Shown here: one piece after another, positions 33,719 through 46,300 of the stretch
Position numbering within the stretch: the first letter of the stretch is position 1
How the letters are laid out: every line of letters begins with the position of its first letter
From: Scleropages formosus
Taxonomy: Eukaryota > Chordata > Actinopteri > Osteoglossiformes > Osteoglossidae
DNA: 64,000 nt
Assembly (NCBI RefSeq): GCF_900964775.1
Contig: NC_041826.1
Span: forward strand, 24,132,612-24,196,611
Direction: 5' to 3'
Made by a program: the position numbers and the translations under genes
Notes under the pieces: generated by a model
What the model was told of the DNA's origin: nothing
What the model saw: the letters and a program-made list of their open reading frames with translations, nothing else
Database searches by the model: none

Positions 33719-36700
33719 ATGAAGCTGCTGAAGCCCAGCTGGGTGAACCACAATGGTGAGTGCGCCCCACTGCCGGAATCCGCGCTCCACGAACTTGCGC
33801 TTTTGTTTTGCTGAGCGGAGCGCGAGCGTCTCTCTCTCTGCACCGGACCCCCCTCCCTCCTCTCCTCTCCTCGCCTCTCCTCTCTCAAAGTCTTTCCCCG
33901 CCCGGACGCTCGCTCGTCGCTGTGCGTCGAGGGCACGAGCGGCACGGGTTTAACCGTACGCCGGCGATCATGTGTGTGTTTGAGTGTGTGTGCCGCGCGT
34001 TCCTCGGGCCGGGGGGGTCCTTGCGGTGTCGACGCCGCACTTGTTCGCCCTCTAACTTCTGTCCAAGTCGAATGCGCGGCGCAGCTCCTCAGTCCGTTAG
34101 CAGGCGGCTAAGCGCCCAGCCGGCGGACTCTCCGTCTCCGCAGCAGCATTCGCAGGATTCGCGACACTCCGGCGCGTTTAAGGCGGGTTTGTGCTTCTCG
34201 GAGAGAGAATTTCTCCTCGAAACGTGTGCTTGTTTGTTGGTTCAACAAAGAGCCGAGAGGCGCCACAACTTCACGGCGAAGTGGCGACGCGGCCCATTTG
34301 CCCTCGTTAACATTGAAATGAATGCAAACATGGAGCTGAAAACTCAACTGTGTTCGGGCCGCTCATTGGCCAGCGGGGCGCTTTGTATTCAAATAGAGCG
34401 GGACTCATTTGCATAGTCATTTACACTTGGAGCGCGGAACAGGCGCGCGCTCAACTTTGTTCGCGCTGTGACGTCGGTGCTGCACGAACGTGTCTTTGAG
34501 CGCTTTGCACGTGGAACGGATACATACATACATAGTATGCTGTGCACATATGAAAACATACAAATACATGCGTTCTGCTTTCTTTTCAGGAAAACCAATA
34601 TTTTCTGTGGACATCCATCCCGAGGGGTCCAAGTTTGCGACGGGCGGACAAGGTGAAGTACCAGTCTGTCCAGCTGTGTTACTCTGTCTCATTGTCCCTG
34701 CTGCTGAGCTGTCACACACACTTGTCTCCTGAACTCGTGCTCTCAGTTTTGCTCCAGCCAGGGCCACGTGCTGCTGCTGCACAATTAAAGTTCCACCGTA
34801 TGAATGCGTGCAGTACATATTCAATATGGTACTTTCTTGCTGTCGAGTCCAGTTGAGTTATAGGACCACAGACGGTGGTGTGAGATCAAGTACGGATACA
34901 TGTTGTTCATCATAGTTAGACAAAAAATTCACATCACGACACTGAATATTCTGCAGCTGAAGGCCTCACTCTTGGTGTTTTTGTTTTACTTGGGCTCTGT
35001 ATTGGGGTAAACTGACAGTGTTCACTACAATCAGGGTTCGAGTTTTCAGAGATACCCATATTTTCCAATGTGTTTTTAATTGCCTTCTCTTCACTTATCT
35101 GTTTTCCAAAATTTCTGTGTGTAGTACAGAGAAGGTCACACATGTTTATGCTCCAAGCCAGCTGATGGCAGTAACATGTGCCTGAAGAGTGTACGTGTGG
35201 GGCCACCCGAGTTCAACTCGCTTCCAGTGTTCACAGCTCGTGTTGCAGGTCAATAACAGGATGACGAATGTTAGACATTTATAGGGCGTATCTGTCAACA
35301 ATCAGAGTTGATGGAATAGGAAGGAGTTGAAGAGGAGTTGGTAGAGACAATATTTTCATTTTTAGTCATTTTAGTTACATTTACACATGTCAGTGTAGCG
35401 TGAACTTAATAAGTGGAGGTATTTCAAAGATTTTTACAAAATTAACACGCAAATGGAGGGATCTGTGTGTCGTTGACCTGGTTTTTATTGATTGCGACTT
35501 GGAGTTGCGAACACAATGAGTTACGAGGAGATTTGCGGCCCACGTTGTATTTGTAAGTTGGGCAGGCAGTGCGTTGGTAACGGAGGGACCCACGCTACAC
35601 GGTGCCCCTCTACATGCTGTGTTGTAGGTCCATCACACCTTATTTGTGCCATGTCTTTCTATGGTATTTACCTCAGGACATACATTGACAGGCCTGCAGA
35701 TGGAAAGTGAAGAATGTGTTTTTCTTGATGGTTTTTATTATAAAAGTGGGATTTAAGATTTGAAAAGATGTTTCAGGAAAATACTCTTCTGTAATATAAA
35801 GAAGCAGATGAGGTCCGTCCCACTAAATAAGAGACAGTGTGCAGAACCTGATTAAAGTGTCTACTTAACTGCAAATATAATAAAGAAACAAGACTCTCTG
35901 TATAAAATGGGGTATTTTGGTGGGGTTTACAGTTTCCTGTATTTTACAGGACAGTATTGTGTGTTTTGTGCAGCAGTGAGATTACTCCTGTGTTCGGCTC
36001 ACTGTGCCGTGGTAATGTGCTTACAGTCCCCTAAAGAATTACCACAACACTGTAACCCTTTTGTTAGATTGGTAAAATAACAAAGAATAAGCGTGGAAAG
36101 TTGAAAATGCGATAATTATTAGGTGAGAATTGGATTATAGTGATGAAATGCAGTTTTCATGTACTACACATCCCACCTTTTTTGCGTTCTCCAGGCTTCA
36201 GTTTGCTCTTCACATCTTGATGTGTTTTTAGCACAAAGTGTAGATTTAGTAATAGAACTCAGCTCACTTTATTTCCTTTTTATTCATCGCAGGAAACTTA
36301 ATCTGACTGGAGAGAATATAAGGTGTCAGCAGGAAAATATGAAAGATGAAATAGGTCAGATGTGTTGTTCCGCAGTAACGATCGCTGTAGACTGTACGTT
36401 TGTCCCACGTGGTCACAGGCGAACTGTGGGGAACATTGTCCTAACGTGGACTCACGACATACATTTCATTCACATCACTGCTCAGTTTTCTGTAGCGCTG
36501 CGCTCTTATCAGAAGCACTGGACTCTTGATGTGCTGCTCTTGCAGGAGAGGACTCTGGGAAGGTTGTCATATGGAACATGGCGCCGGTCCTCCGGGAGGA
36601 GGACGAGAAAAACGAGAACATTCCAAAGATGCTGTGTCAGATGGACAATCACTTAGGTGCGTGAGCATCACACCTGCTTCTGCTGATTTTATCCCTCACT

Positions 36701-39700
36701 ATTTCACGTTCAGAATCACTCATAACTTTAACGCCTTTTGTTGCAGCTTGTGTCAACTGCGTCCGCTGGTCTAACAATGGCATTTACCTCGCCTCAGGGG
36801 GAGATGATAAACTGGTCATGGTGTGGAAGAGAGCAGCGTAAGTATCGTCACACAGTGTTGTTGCATGATGTTGCTCGTGCTCAAATGCTAAGAAGTTGGA
36901 TTTTGAGATGCTGGGCGACAAGGTGCATGCTTGTGACTCCCTGATCCTCTCAGATACATCGGTCCCAGCACTGTGTTTGGGTCAAGCAGCAAACTGGCCA
37001 ACGTGGAGCAGTGGCGCTGTGTGACCATCCTCAGGAATCACACGGGGGGTACGTGACTACGGGGACATGGGGAAGCGGTCAGGCTGTGTAATCGCTCTTA
37101 ACGCGGGACGTGTGCGCTGTCCCCATACTGTCCTGTGCTGCTCCACACAACGGTCTCCTACACACTGAAATACTTTCTCATGCTGGTTGAGTAATTTTAT
37201 CAGTCTTATTCTTGGAGTCTAAGCTTGGAGAAAACTGCTCAGTGAGGCATACCTTTTGTGGCGATCGCTCTAACAAGAACGAGGAAGTGCCGTAACAACG
37301 TTGGCTAGTCTTGATTGATTGTTTCGGTTGCTGCAGCACGTTCTGTTTCCACACCTCGGGGACCCTGGTGATTGTGCCAGTGTTAACGCATGTCTGTTTT
37401 CAGATGTCATGGATGTGGCATGGTCTCCACATGATGTGTGGCTAGCCTCCTGCAGTGTCGACAACACTATCGTCATCTGGAATGCGCGCAAGTTTCCAGG
37501 TGTGTTTTGCGGTAGACCCCTCCTTTCCTTCCGAGGCATACATATGCACGTGGGAACTCTGTGGAAAGCAGGCATTTTTGCGTTCATGTTGCGGTCTTTC
37601 GATTGCGCAGAGCTCCTGGCTTCCAGGGCGGGTCATGCAGACCTCACGTCAGTGTGAGGGCGACAAACCTGCTGGCTGCGATGGCCTCCGTAGGCCTCTG
37701 AAAGGCTCTTTGTCCTCTTTCCTTCAGAGATTGTGACCTTGCTGAAGGGTCACACAGGCCTGGTGAAAGGGCTCACTTGGGATCCTGTGGGGAAGTACAT
37801 TGCCTCCCAGGCTGATGACCGCAGCCTCAAGGTGTGGAGGACCATGGACTGGCAGCTGGAGACCAATATCACAAAGCCCTTCAACGAGGTAAAGCCAAAT
37901 AGAGGCTTGTATGGTGAACAGCAGCTCTGTTACTGCAGTATGATAACATATGAAAAGTGAACCTCGTGAGCTTTTAAATCTCTGCCTAAGAAAAACACTT
38001 TTTCATCTGTGCTGCTTATGCGTTTATACGATTATGGGCTATTCTATAAGCAAAGGATAATCCTGGGCCCATTTTCACTCATCGTGGCATGTTGCTAAAG
38101 GTGTGTCGCTGTGTGTTCCAGTGCGGAGGCACCACTCACGTGCTGCGCCTGAGCTGGTCTCCGGACGGGCAGTACCTGGTGTCGGCCCATGCCATGAACA
38201 ACTCTGGCCCTACAGCTCAGATCATCGAGAGGGACGGCTGGAGGACCAACATGGACTTTGTGGGTCACCGGAAAGCAGTGACTGTGGTGGTGAGGGATGC
38301 GACCCAAATTCTGCTTACTTGGATTTGACCCCAACGCATGAATAAGATACAGCAGGATGTTGCTGAGCATAGTACCTTTACACTTACTTGTTTGCAGTAG
38401 TAAATATGGGGTCACTGAAGTCCAGTTTGAACAACTGTTCTGTGTTTATTGTGCGAACAGGGACATAGGCAGGACTGGGGATTGACATGGAGTGTGGCAA
38501 GTAGGGTATTAGTTCATGGGCTGCTATGTATATAACTAACAATGCTCATATGGGATAAACTGCTTTTTTAGTCAGAGACAAGAATTATTAAATAAGTAAA
38601 ATAATATTTGGAGAATGAATCATGATTTGGAGAAGCAGTTAAGGAAAGCTAGTGAGAGTGAGAAGTTTTATTCAGTTCTCTGTTAAAGGGTTATAGAGCA
38701 GGCACTTTTGTAAGCAAATAACATTAACAGTAAAAAAGCTGCTCTTTCTGTTTTGAAATAGGTGCTACTCACACTACTGAGTGCTGTTTGTGCCACAGCC
38801 AATTTTTACACTGTTTGCAGTGCAGACACTTGACTGAAACTGTACTATAACAAAACTGGCAAGTGCTTGGCGAATGCTGTGTGACTGGCCAACGGTGTAG
38901 AGCTTTCATAGCTGCACACAGGTTATATACACACTTAGTATATTACTGTAGCAGCTCCAGCTCCTTTCTCATGAGTTCAAAAGAAATTGAGCCAGATTTT
39001 TTCATCCAGGCCCTTACAGCTGCTTAAACCTCATGTCAAGCAGGCACGTTAACTTGCTAGAGTGTTATTCCTTTCAACGGCATGTGTTTGTTTCATGCCG
39101 TCCCCCCATTCTGCAGAAGTTCAACCCGAAAATTTTTAAGAAGAAGCAGAAGAATGGCAGCTCCCAGAAGCCCAGCTGCCCTTACTGCTGTTGTGCTGTG
39201 GGCAGTAAGGACCGCTCTGTGTCCGTCTGGGTAAGTGTGTGCAGAGAGGACGGGCTTCGCTTTGGTGGAACTTGTTCAGGCTGTTTTAAGACCGACGATT
39301 GCCAGCGAACGAAGGAGTGTCTTTGACGTGGCCTTGACACCTAATTCAGTCGGTGTCCTGACGGCTCTGTCTTGCAACGAACTTGTGATCTCGTAATATT
39401 TATTTTGCTTATTCCATGTCGTAACAGTGTATTGGGGCTCAGTTTCTACTTTGTTTTAATTAGACTAGCAGTCATGAAAGTTTAACAGAATGCCAGTCTT
39501 CAATAATGGATGAGTGTTAATGCTGCCCTTCTCTATTTTTAGCTGACGTCCTTGAAGCGTCCTCTCGTAGTGATCCACGACCTGTTTGATAAGTCCATCA
39601 TGGACATCGCATGGTAATTCCTGCAAGGTGTTTTTGTCCTCTTGAAATTCTGGGTTTCTGCATGTTTCCACTTTATTTAGTACATTTGGCATTTTTGGAG

Positions 39701-40314
39701 TTTGTCATGTGGTTTTCATTCCATCTGTGTGGTGTGTCCAGTGCTGCCGTCCACTGTGCAGCTGCTACTCTTAGTCTGCAGGAAAAAGGATGTCCTATAC
39801 GCTTACAGTAATTTATTTTTAGTTAATCCATGTTTTTAATTATAATTCTTTAAGGCTTATTATAATCGCCAGATTACACGCGCTCCTAATGTTATGGACA
39901 TTTTGAAAGATAAAGTTAGAACTTAGAATAGAAGTAGAAAATGAGTGTGGGGCTACCTTTGTTCAACCTACCTCCACAGTGTTTACAGTGAGCATCCAGT
40001 TCTTGTGTGTGTCAGCGAGCAGTAAGTTGAAGAACACGGCTTGTGTTTATGGGGTGCATCAGGCAACAATTGGCATTCGATTTTTTTGAGAGAAGTAATT
40101 TTATTTTTAGTCATTCTAAATTAGTGCTTTTATACATTAAAAACAACAGAGGGAAGTTTAAGTAACATCAGAAACAGTAGATACAGAGATAAATGGTACA
40201 ATTGAAAGTGACAGCAAGTATTGTATAGCCTTTTATTTGTCACTTTACAGTTGCAAGAGATTTTTATGAGCAGACTTACGGACCCAATTTGTTTACAGTA
40301 TTTATTGCTGTGTA

Positions 40315-40349
<35 letters not shown>

Positions 40350-43300
40350 ACTTCCTGTCTGTTGCACCCTTGCTTTGTAATCCTTGCTCTGTTCGCGGTG
40401 GTGCCAGTTTCACATGGGTTGTGCCTCGTTGTGACTCTGTCCGTTACCCACAGGACCCTCAATGGACTTGGAATTCTAGTGTGCTCCATGGATGGTACTG
40501 TGGCATTCCTTGACTTTTCTCAGGATGAACTTGGGGACCCCCTCAATGAGGATGAAAAGGTATAGCAAGCTGCAGGGTTATTAATTAAAACACAAGGCAT
40601 GTTGGACCTTTTTCAGAATGTCCCTTGTGTTTTGCTTAGATGTTTGTTCTCAGATGCAAAACCCCAAATTTTAACCTGTCCATTTTAAACAAGTAGACTT
40701 TCATTAGTTGGCTTTAAATAAGGGTCTGGTTGCAGGGCTTTGTTTTACTACGCAGTCCTGCAGGTGCAGTCCAGTTGCTCTGTAGTATGTACTTATTATT
40801 TTTTCCTCTCCAGAACTCGATTCACCAGAACATCTATGGGAAGAGCCTTGCCATCACCACAGAGGCTCAGTTATCCACCACAATAATCGAGAACCCGGAA
40901 ATGCTCAAGTACCAGCAGGAGAAGGGTCCGGTGGAGCATCACAATGCTGCTGACCACGAGACCCAGGCACCCAAACTCACCAGTGTGGTCAACGGGGAGT
41001 CCCTGGAGGACATACGGAAGGTGTGGCTCATACCCATCTGGGGACACTTTCCCTGGAGGGCTCTCAGGCTGTAACCAGATGAAGGATGATGTTCATTTTC
41101 GCCAGAATTTGGAAGAAGTGTGTATCAGCACTTTGTATTCAGTGGCCCTGCAGCAAGAACACCTGTCTTGCGTTTTCTTGGATGCTGCAGTACCTGGGAT
41201 GTGGATGCAGTGTGATGTGTGTTTGGGGGTGTGCTTGCAGAACTTGCTGAAGAAGCAGGTGGAGACGAGGACAGCGGATGGCAGGAGAAGGATCACTCCG
41301 CTGTGTATCGCACAGCTGGACACGGGGTAGGACAGCGCTGCACCGTGACTCTGCCCAGGCTCCCTCTTTGAATACTCCTTTGCGACAAGTTACTTTGCCT
41401 ATGCAAAACTGTCCAAATACTGGAGACCCCAAGGCTGCCCACTACTTTAATGGGGCATCGGGCCCCCTCAGGCCTCCAGAACAGTTTCGGTGTACCTCAG
41501 CAAGGGGTGTACAGGTGTCTGGAAGTGTACTGGAGAAGTGTGGCACCATTCTTCAGTCAGAAATTGTGACTTGGCAGTTTTGTGGCACAGCTCGAAAACG
41601 CTGTCTGTGTCCCTAGAGAGTCTTTTGTAAGTGTTCATTTCCAATTCATTTTCCTCTATATACACCCCGGTGTGTGTAGCACAGCTTTACAAAGCGATGC
41701 TGGCAGGGTTAACTTGGCACCCATGCTGTACAGTGGACAGAAACGCCCGGAGAGCCCCTGTTGGCAGCCTATGCCCCAGGAGAGGTGGAAGGCATGAATA
41801 ATAAATAAAACATGCTGTACAGTGGTATAAGGCAGTTTATTACGGTAGTTGCAATAGCTCTCAGTTGTTGCTGTATGTAGAAAAAGTCCTAAAAGAAATG
41901 GCAAAGTAATTTTTTCAGCTGTCGGTTCCTGCTAAGATGAAGCGAGTGTTTAGGAGAACTCATGGACCCGCTAACAGTTTTTACTGCTGAATGAACTGCG
42001 CTGCCCGCTGCCGCTGCCACCTCACATGTCACTTAAACAGAATCCCGAGTGCTGCACCTGGTCGTGTAAAATGCAAATTGAGCTTAGTGACATTTTTGGG
42101 GCGTCTCTGGGGGAGTCGTCTTTCTCCCCCCAACTGTGAGCGTGCGTTGATCCTTTGCCAGGGACTTCTCGCCGGCCCTCTTCAACAGTGTTCCCATTCT
42201 GCCGGGCTCCTCCATGTCCTCCCAGCTGACACCACAGCTGTCCTCCGACTCCAACACCGCCAACTCGCTGGGTTTGCGTCCTGCTTCCGACCCCCCGCTG
42301 GCCCCCCAGGGCAAGGCTCCGGATGCCGCTGCTGAGAGGTCAGGAGACCCACGTTTTATCGGCTTTACATTAAACACACCGTTTTTAAACAGCATTTTCA
42401 CATACACCATTTCTTTTGTGTACTGGCCATAGCGTAGGTGTTGATTTGTGGCAAAGACCATGTTGTTATTATTTTGGTATTAGTCAACTTACAGCACTGA
42501 GGTTTAACAGCTAAACACATGGTGTAGTGGAAGCACAAGATATAGACTTAAGTGGATGAAATGGCACTGGCATAAAATAATGTTAATTGCAGTGTGCAAT
42601 AAGCAAAGCTCCATGTGGTCTTTCTCTTTTTCTTCCTCTTTTGCTTTTTTTTATGATATCCTTAAGCCTTTAAGTGTCTTTGGTGTGCTGCAAGGCCCCA
42701 TGAATATTCAAAGGCATGTATAGTGTGCAGCATATGCTTGTCTTCACATTGGTTACCTTCTCATTAGCATTCATTAACATTTTCTGTTGTCAAATCCTGC
42801 CAAGCATCAGGTGCAACCAACCAGGTGTTTTTGCAAACAGTATGTGTTGTAAGTGGAAATGAAAGGTGAGGAGTGCAGTTGTACTGGAAACCTTTCTTGT
42901 CACTTTTCTAGAGGAATGGACCTGCCACTGGCATTGAAGTAATGCCTTCCATATGCTGACCATAGACATTAACTAACTAAGCACATTACTAATGTATTGC
43001 CTGCGTCGTCCTAAAAGAGTCCAGTGCTACATGTTAATTCCTGAATATGAGCTAGTGTGCTTTCTCAGCGCATGGCCAGTTCTTGTGAAGAGCGTTTTCT
43101 CCTTTTCCAGCAGCGTGAACCCCTTGGGCACCGGTGCCGCACCTGCTGTGAACTCCAACAACATCAAGCCCAACCTGCTGCTCACCTCGGCTGCTAAAAT
43201 TGAACCGATGAAGGCCCTGGACTCGCGGTTCACCGAGAGGTCAAAGGCCACACCGGGGGTCACCATTTCGTCCTCTGCTGTTGGCCTCACGATGCTGGAC

Positions 43301-46300
43301 AGGTAAGGCAGGAGCTAAAGGTAGATGCTCTGGCTGAAGTCAACACACCGCAGCTGGGAAGCGGGTGCTGACAGCATTAGAGTGTGGGTGTGGAAACTGT
43401 TGAGCTCCGAGCCTGGAGGGCTGCTCTCTGGCTTGACTTCAGTGTCCCACTGAGTACTAAAGCAAAATTCGGACCAAACCCTCTTTCTTTATAACTCTCT
43501 GAATTAGTTCCTCATCTGAGGCCTTTTCCTGAAGTGCCTCATAGCATCTTTGACCCGTTCCTTCAGCCCATTGCCTGGTGTAAAGAATGTAGGAGAACTT
43601 GCTTTAGAAGCATTATTAAAATGCAGTTCAGCTTGCTGGGTGGTAGAGCTGCGGTTCTCAGGCTGTACTGTGTGCAACCATGTCCGATGCAGAATGAAGG
43701 ATGGCGGCCCCTTAAAGGATCCAAAGCCCAAGGAGGAGACGAGCAGTGACAGCGAGGACAAAATGGCGGTAACAAAGCTGTCCTTCACCAAGAGGAAAGG
43801 CGAGGTAGAGGGCCCAGAGGTGGTGGAGAAAAAGAAAAAGGGACGGCCGAGGAAAGACACTAAGATGACACCGGTGTCCCATGCTGTACAGCAGGTGCGT
43901 GAGTCCCCAGGCCTCAGTCGGAAAGGCCGTGTATGTGAAGGAACAGTGGGGTGACGGCGTCTTCCTCTGACTTGTGCCCAGGTGACTCCGTCCTTGGAGA
44001 AGGAGACCTCGCGGGTGGCGGCTCCTTCGGCTGCGATGAAACTGCCCACCGTGACCCTACAGAAGGTGTTCTCGCTCCAGGTCGGCGTTTGTCCCGCAGC
44101 GCTTCTCATATACTGTACAAAAAAGGTGCTGTGCTGAGGAACAAGAGCTCACGGAGACCAGGCTGATGGTTCACGGGCCCCGAGCACCGCTGTAGCCTTG
44201 CGTCTCTAAATGTCACTTATATAAACAGCTGTAGTGTGAACGTCTGGATGAAAGTAGCTGAAATACATACAGATGCTCCTCGACTAACGATGGGGTTACT
44301 TCCCGATAAACCCATCGTAAGTGGGAAAAATTGTAAGTTGAAAAAGAATATCGTACCCCACCTACCGAACATCAGAGCCTAGCCTACCTTAAATGTGCTC
44401 GGAACGCTTACCATAGCCTACAACTGCGCAAATTTATCTAAAACAAAGCCTATTTTATCATTAAATGTTGAATACTTTTTATTCCAAACCGAAAAGAACA
44501 ATTTTTAATCAGAAAATATGGCGCCAGCCAAAGCATCCATCAGCTGTGCGATAACCAGTAACGACAGTCACACCAACACCACCAGGCGGCGAATTGTGAA
44601 ACTACAGTACCAAGTGACTATGTACAGGTGTTTCCGTTAGAATTTGGTTTTCCTGTAATCTTGTTTATAAAATGAAATGCAAACTACAGTTCACATACAG
44701 TTAAAGTATGTATGACAGTTGTATGACAAGTTGTTTACACTCGGCGTGATCGCTACAGAGACTGAGCGTGGCTGAGTGGATACTCCGGCTGGCTGTTGTC
44801 ACCCATCATTAGTAGAGAGAGTATCGTACCGCATGTGGCAAGTACAGGAACAGATCGAAATTCAGTGTTCGAAGTAAGGATTCTGCCGAACATGTATTGT
44901 TATCGTACCATCATAACTTAGACAAATTGTAAGTCAAACCATCGTAAGTAGAGGAGCATCTGTATTTAATTTTGACTTTGGCATTAGAGCAATTTTTTTC
45001 TTAGTTCACTAGCATGGTGTTAAATACAGTGAACTGTACCGCGTGTGTCTTACTCTGAAGTGGTCACCCTGTCCCGGACAGATCAGCGTGGAGTCGTCTG
45101 TGTTTGTGGAGGTGGAGAACGAGGTGTCGACAGTGGGAGGCGTACGCTTCAGCCAGCTGCGGTGCACGCGCGAGGGCCGAGAATGGGACACGCTGCTAAC
45201 CAGCCGCATCCTCACCGTGGCGGGCAGCAGGCAAGTATCCTTTCCGGCGCGCTCTTTGTACAGACACAGCCTGGACTGTTTGCTGGAGGAAAGAAATTGC
45301 TAACGCCGCAGCGATGGGGACAAGTGGGGGAAGAAGATGCCGAACGACTTGTTTTGTGAGACAGAACTCACTGTTGGAACTGTATGTACAGCGAAGTGAT
45401 CGCAGTGGCCTGTGAGGACCGCACGCTGTCAGTGCTGTCGGCCTGCGGTCGACGACTGCTCCCCGCCATCCTGCTGCCAGCGCCCGTGTCCGCGCTGCAC
45501 TGCTCCGGCTCCTTCGTCATGGTGCTGACGGCGTGTGCCACGCTCTCGGTCTGGTGAGCACCCATCCCCGGGGAACCTCTGTAGCACTAACAGCTGATGT
45601 TTCTCCAAATGGTTTGACCTCATCAACAAAGTGCACCTCAGTTGAACCCTGGTCGCCTTTATATTGATTTTTCATTCTTTTAGCTGACACACATGTCCCG
45701 AACTGTATGTACAGCAGTTGTGCTGAACATGTATCAGTCAGCAGTCCACTTTGGTGCTCATGCTGTCACGTAAGCAAATTGCTCGACAGTTTAATGTGAG
45801 CTCAGGAAAGATTTAACATGTCCTTGTTGACCATTGCTTTTCCTTGCAGACTTGAGCCATGTAACTCTGCTCCACTACTACAGTTGTCTCCGGAAAACTT
45901 GGACAAATTCAAAACCTACTCTGCTTTCACACCTGAGGAATTGTTTGAGTGTCCTTCCTGCTGTTGCCAAATGACTTCCTTACAAGATGCACTCAATTGT
46001 TTTGTAGGGATGTGAAGAAACAGGTCATTCTGGTACGAAATGTGTCCCTGCTGACTATCTTATCGGGTGAGGAAAATCTCATATATTTACTGTTTTTTAA
46101 AATCGCGCATTTTTGCTGCTTATAGCAAAAAGTAGCACCTCTGTTCCGGCAGGGCTGGGGAAACACTGCTGGACTGCTGTGATTTGTATTGATTGTCACT
46201 CACTGTCCGTAATCACTTGTCCTAGACAGGGTTGCAGTGACCTGGAGACGTTTCCTGAAGTGTAGAGCTGTAGGCTGGGCAGGTTACGCCCCAGAGGGGG

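Noticed and set aside
34100-34420. Long plus-strand frame at the hira exon 1 region (218 codons)
   Set aside because: It lies within hira intron 1 in CpG-rich DNA, with no family resemblance and no splice support.
44574-44590. CTCF-like ACCACCAGGCGGCGA inside the Tigger-like element
   Set aside because: The K position of the core is C, and the site is internal to a repeat. Kept only as a weak note.
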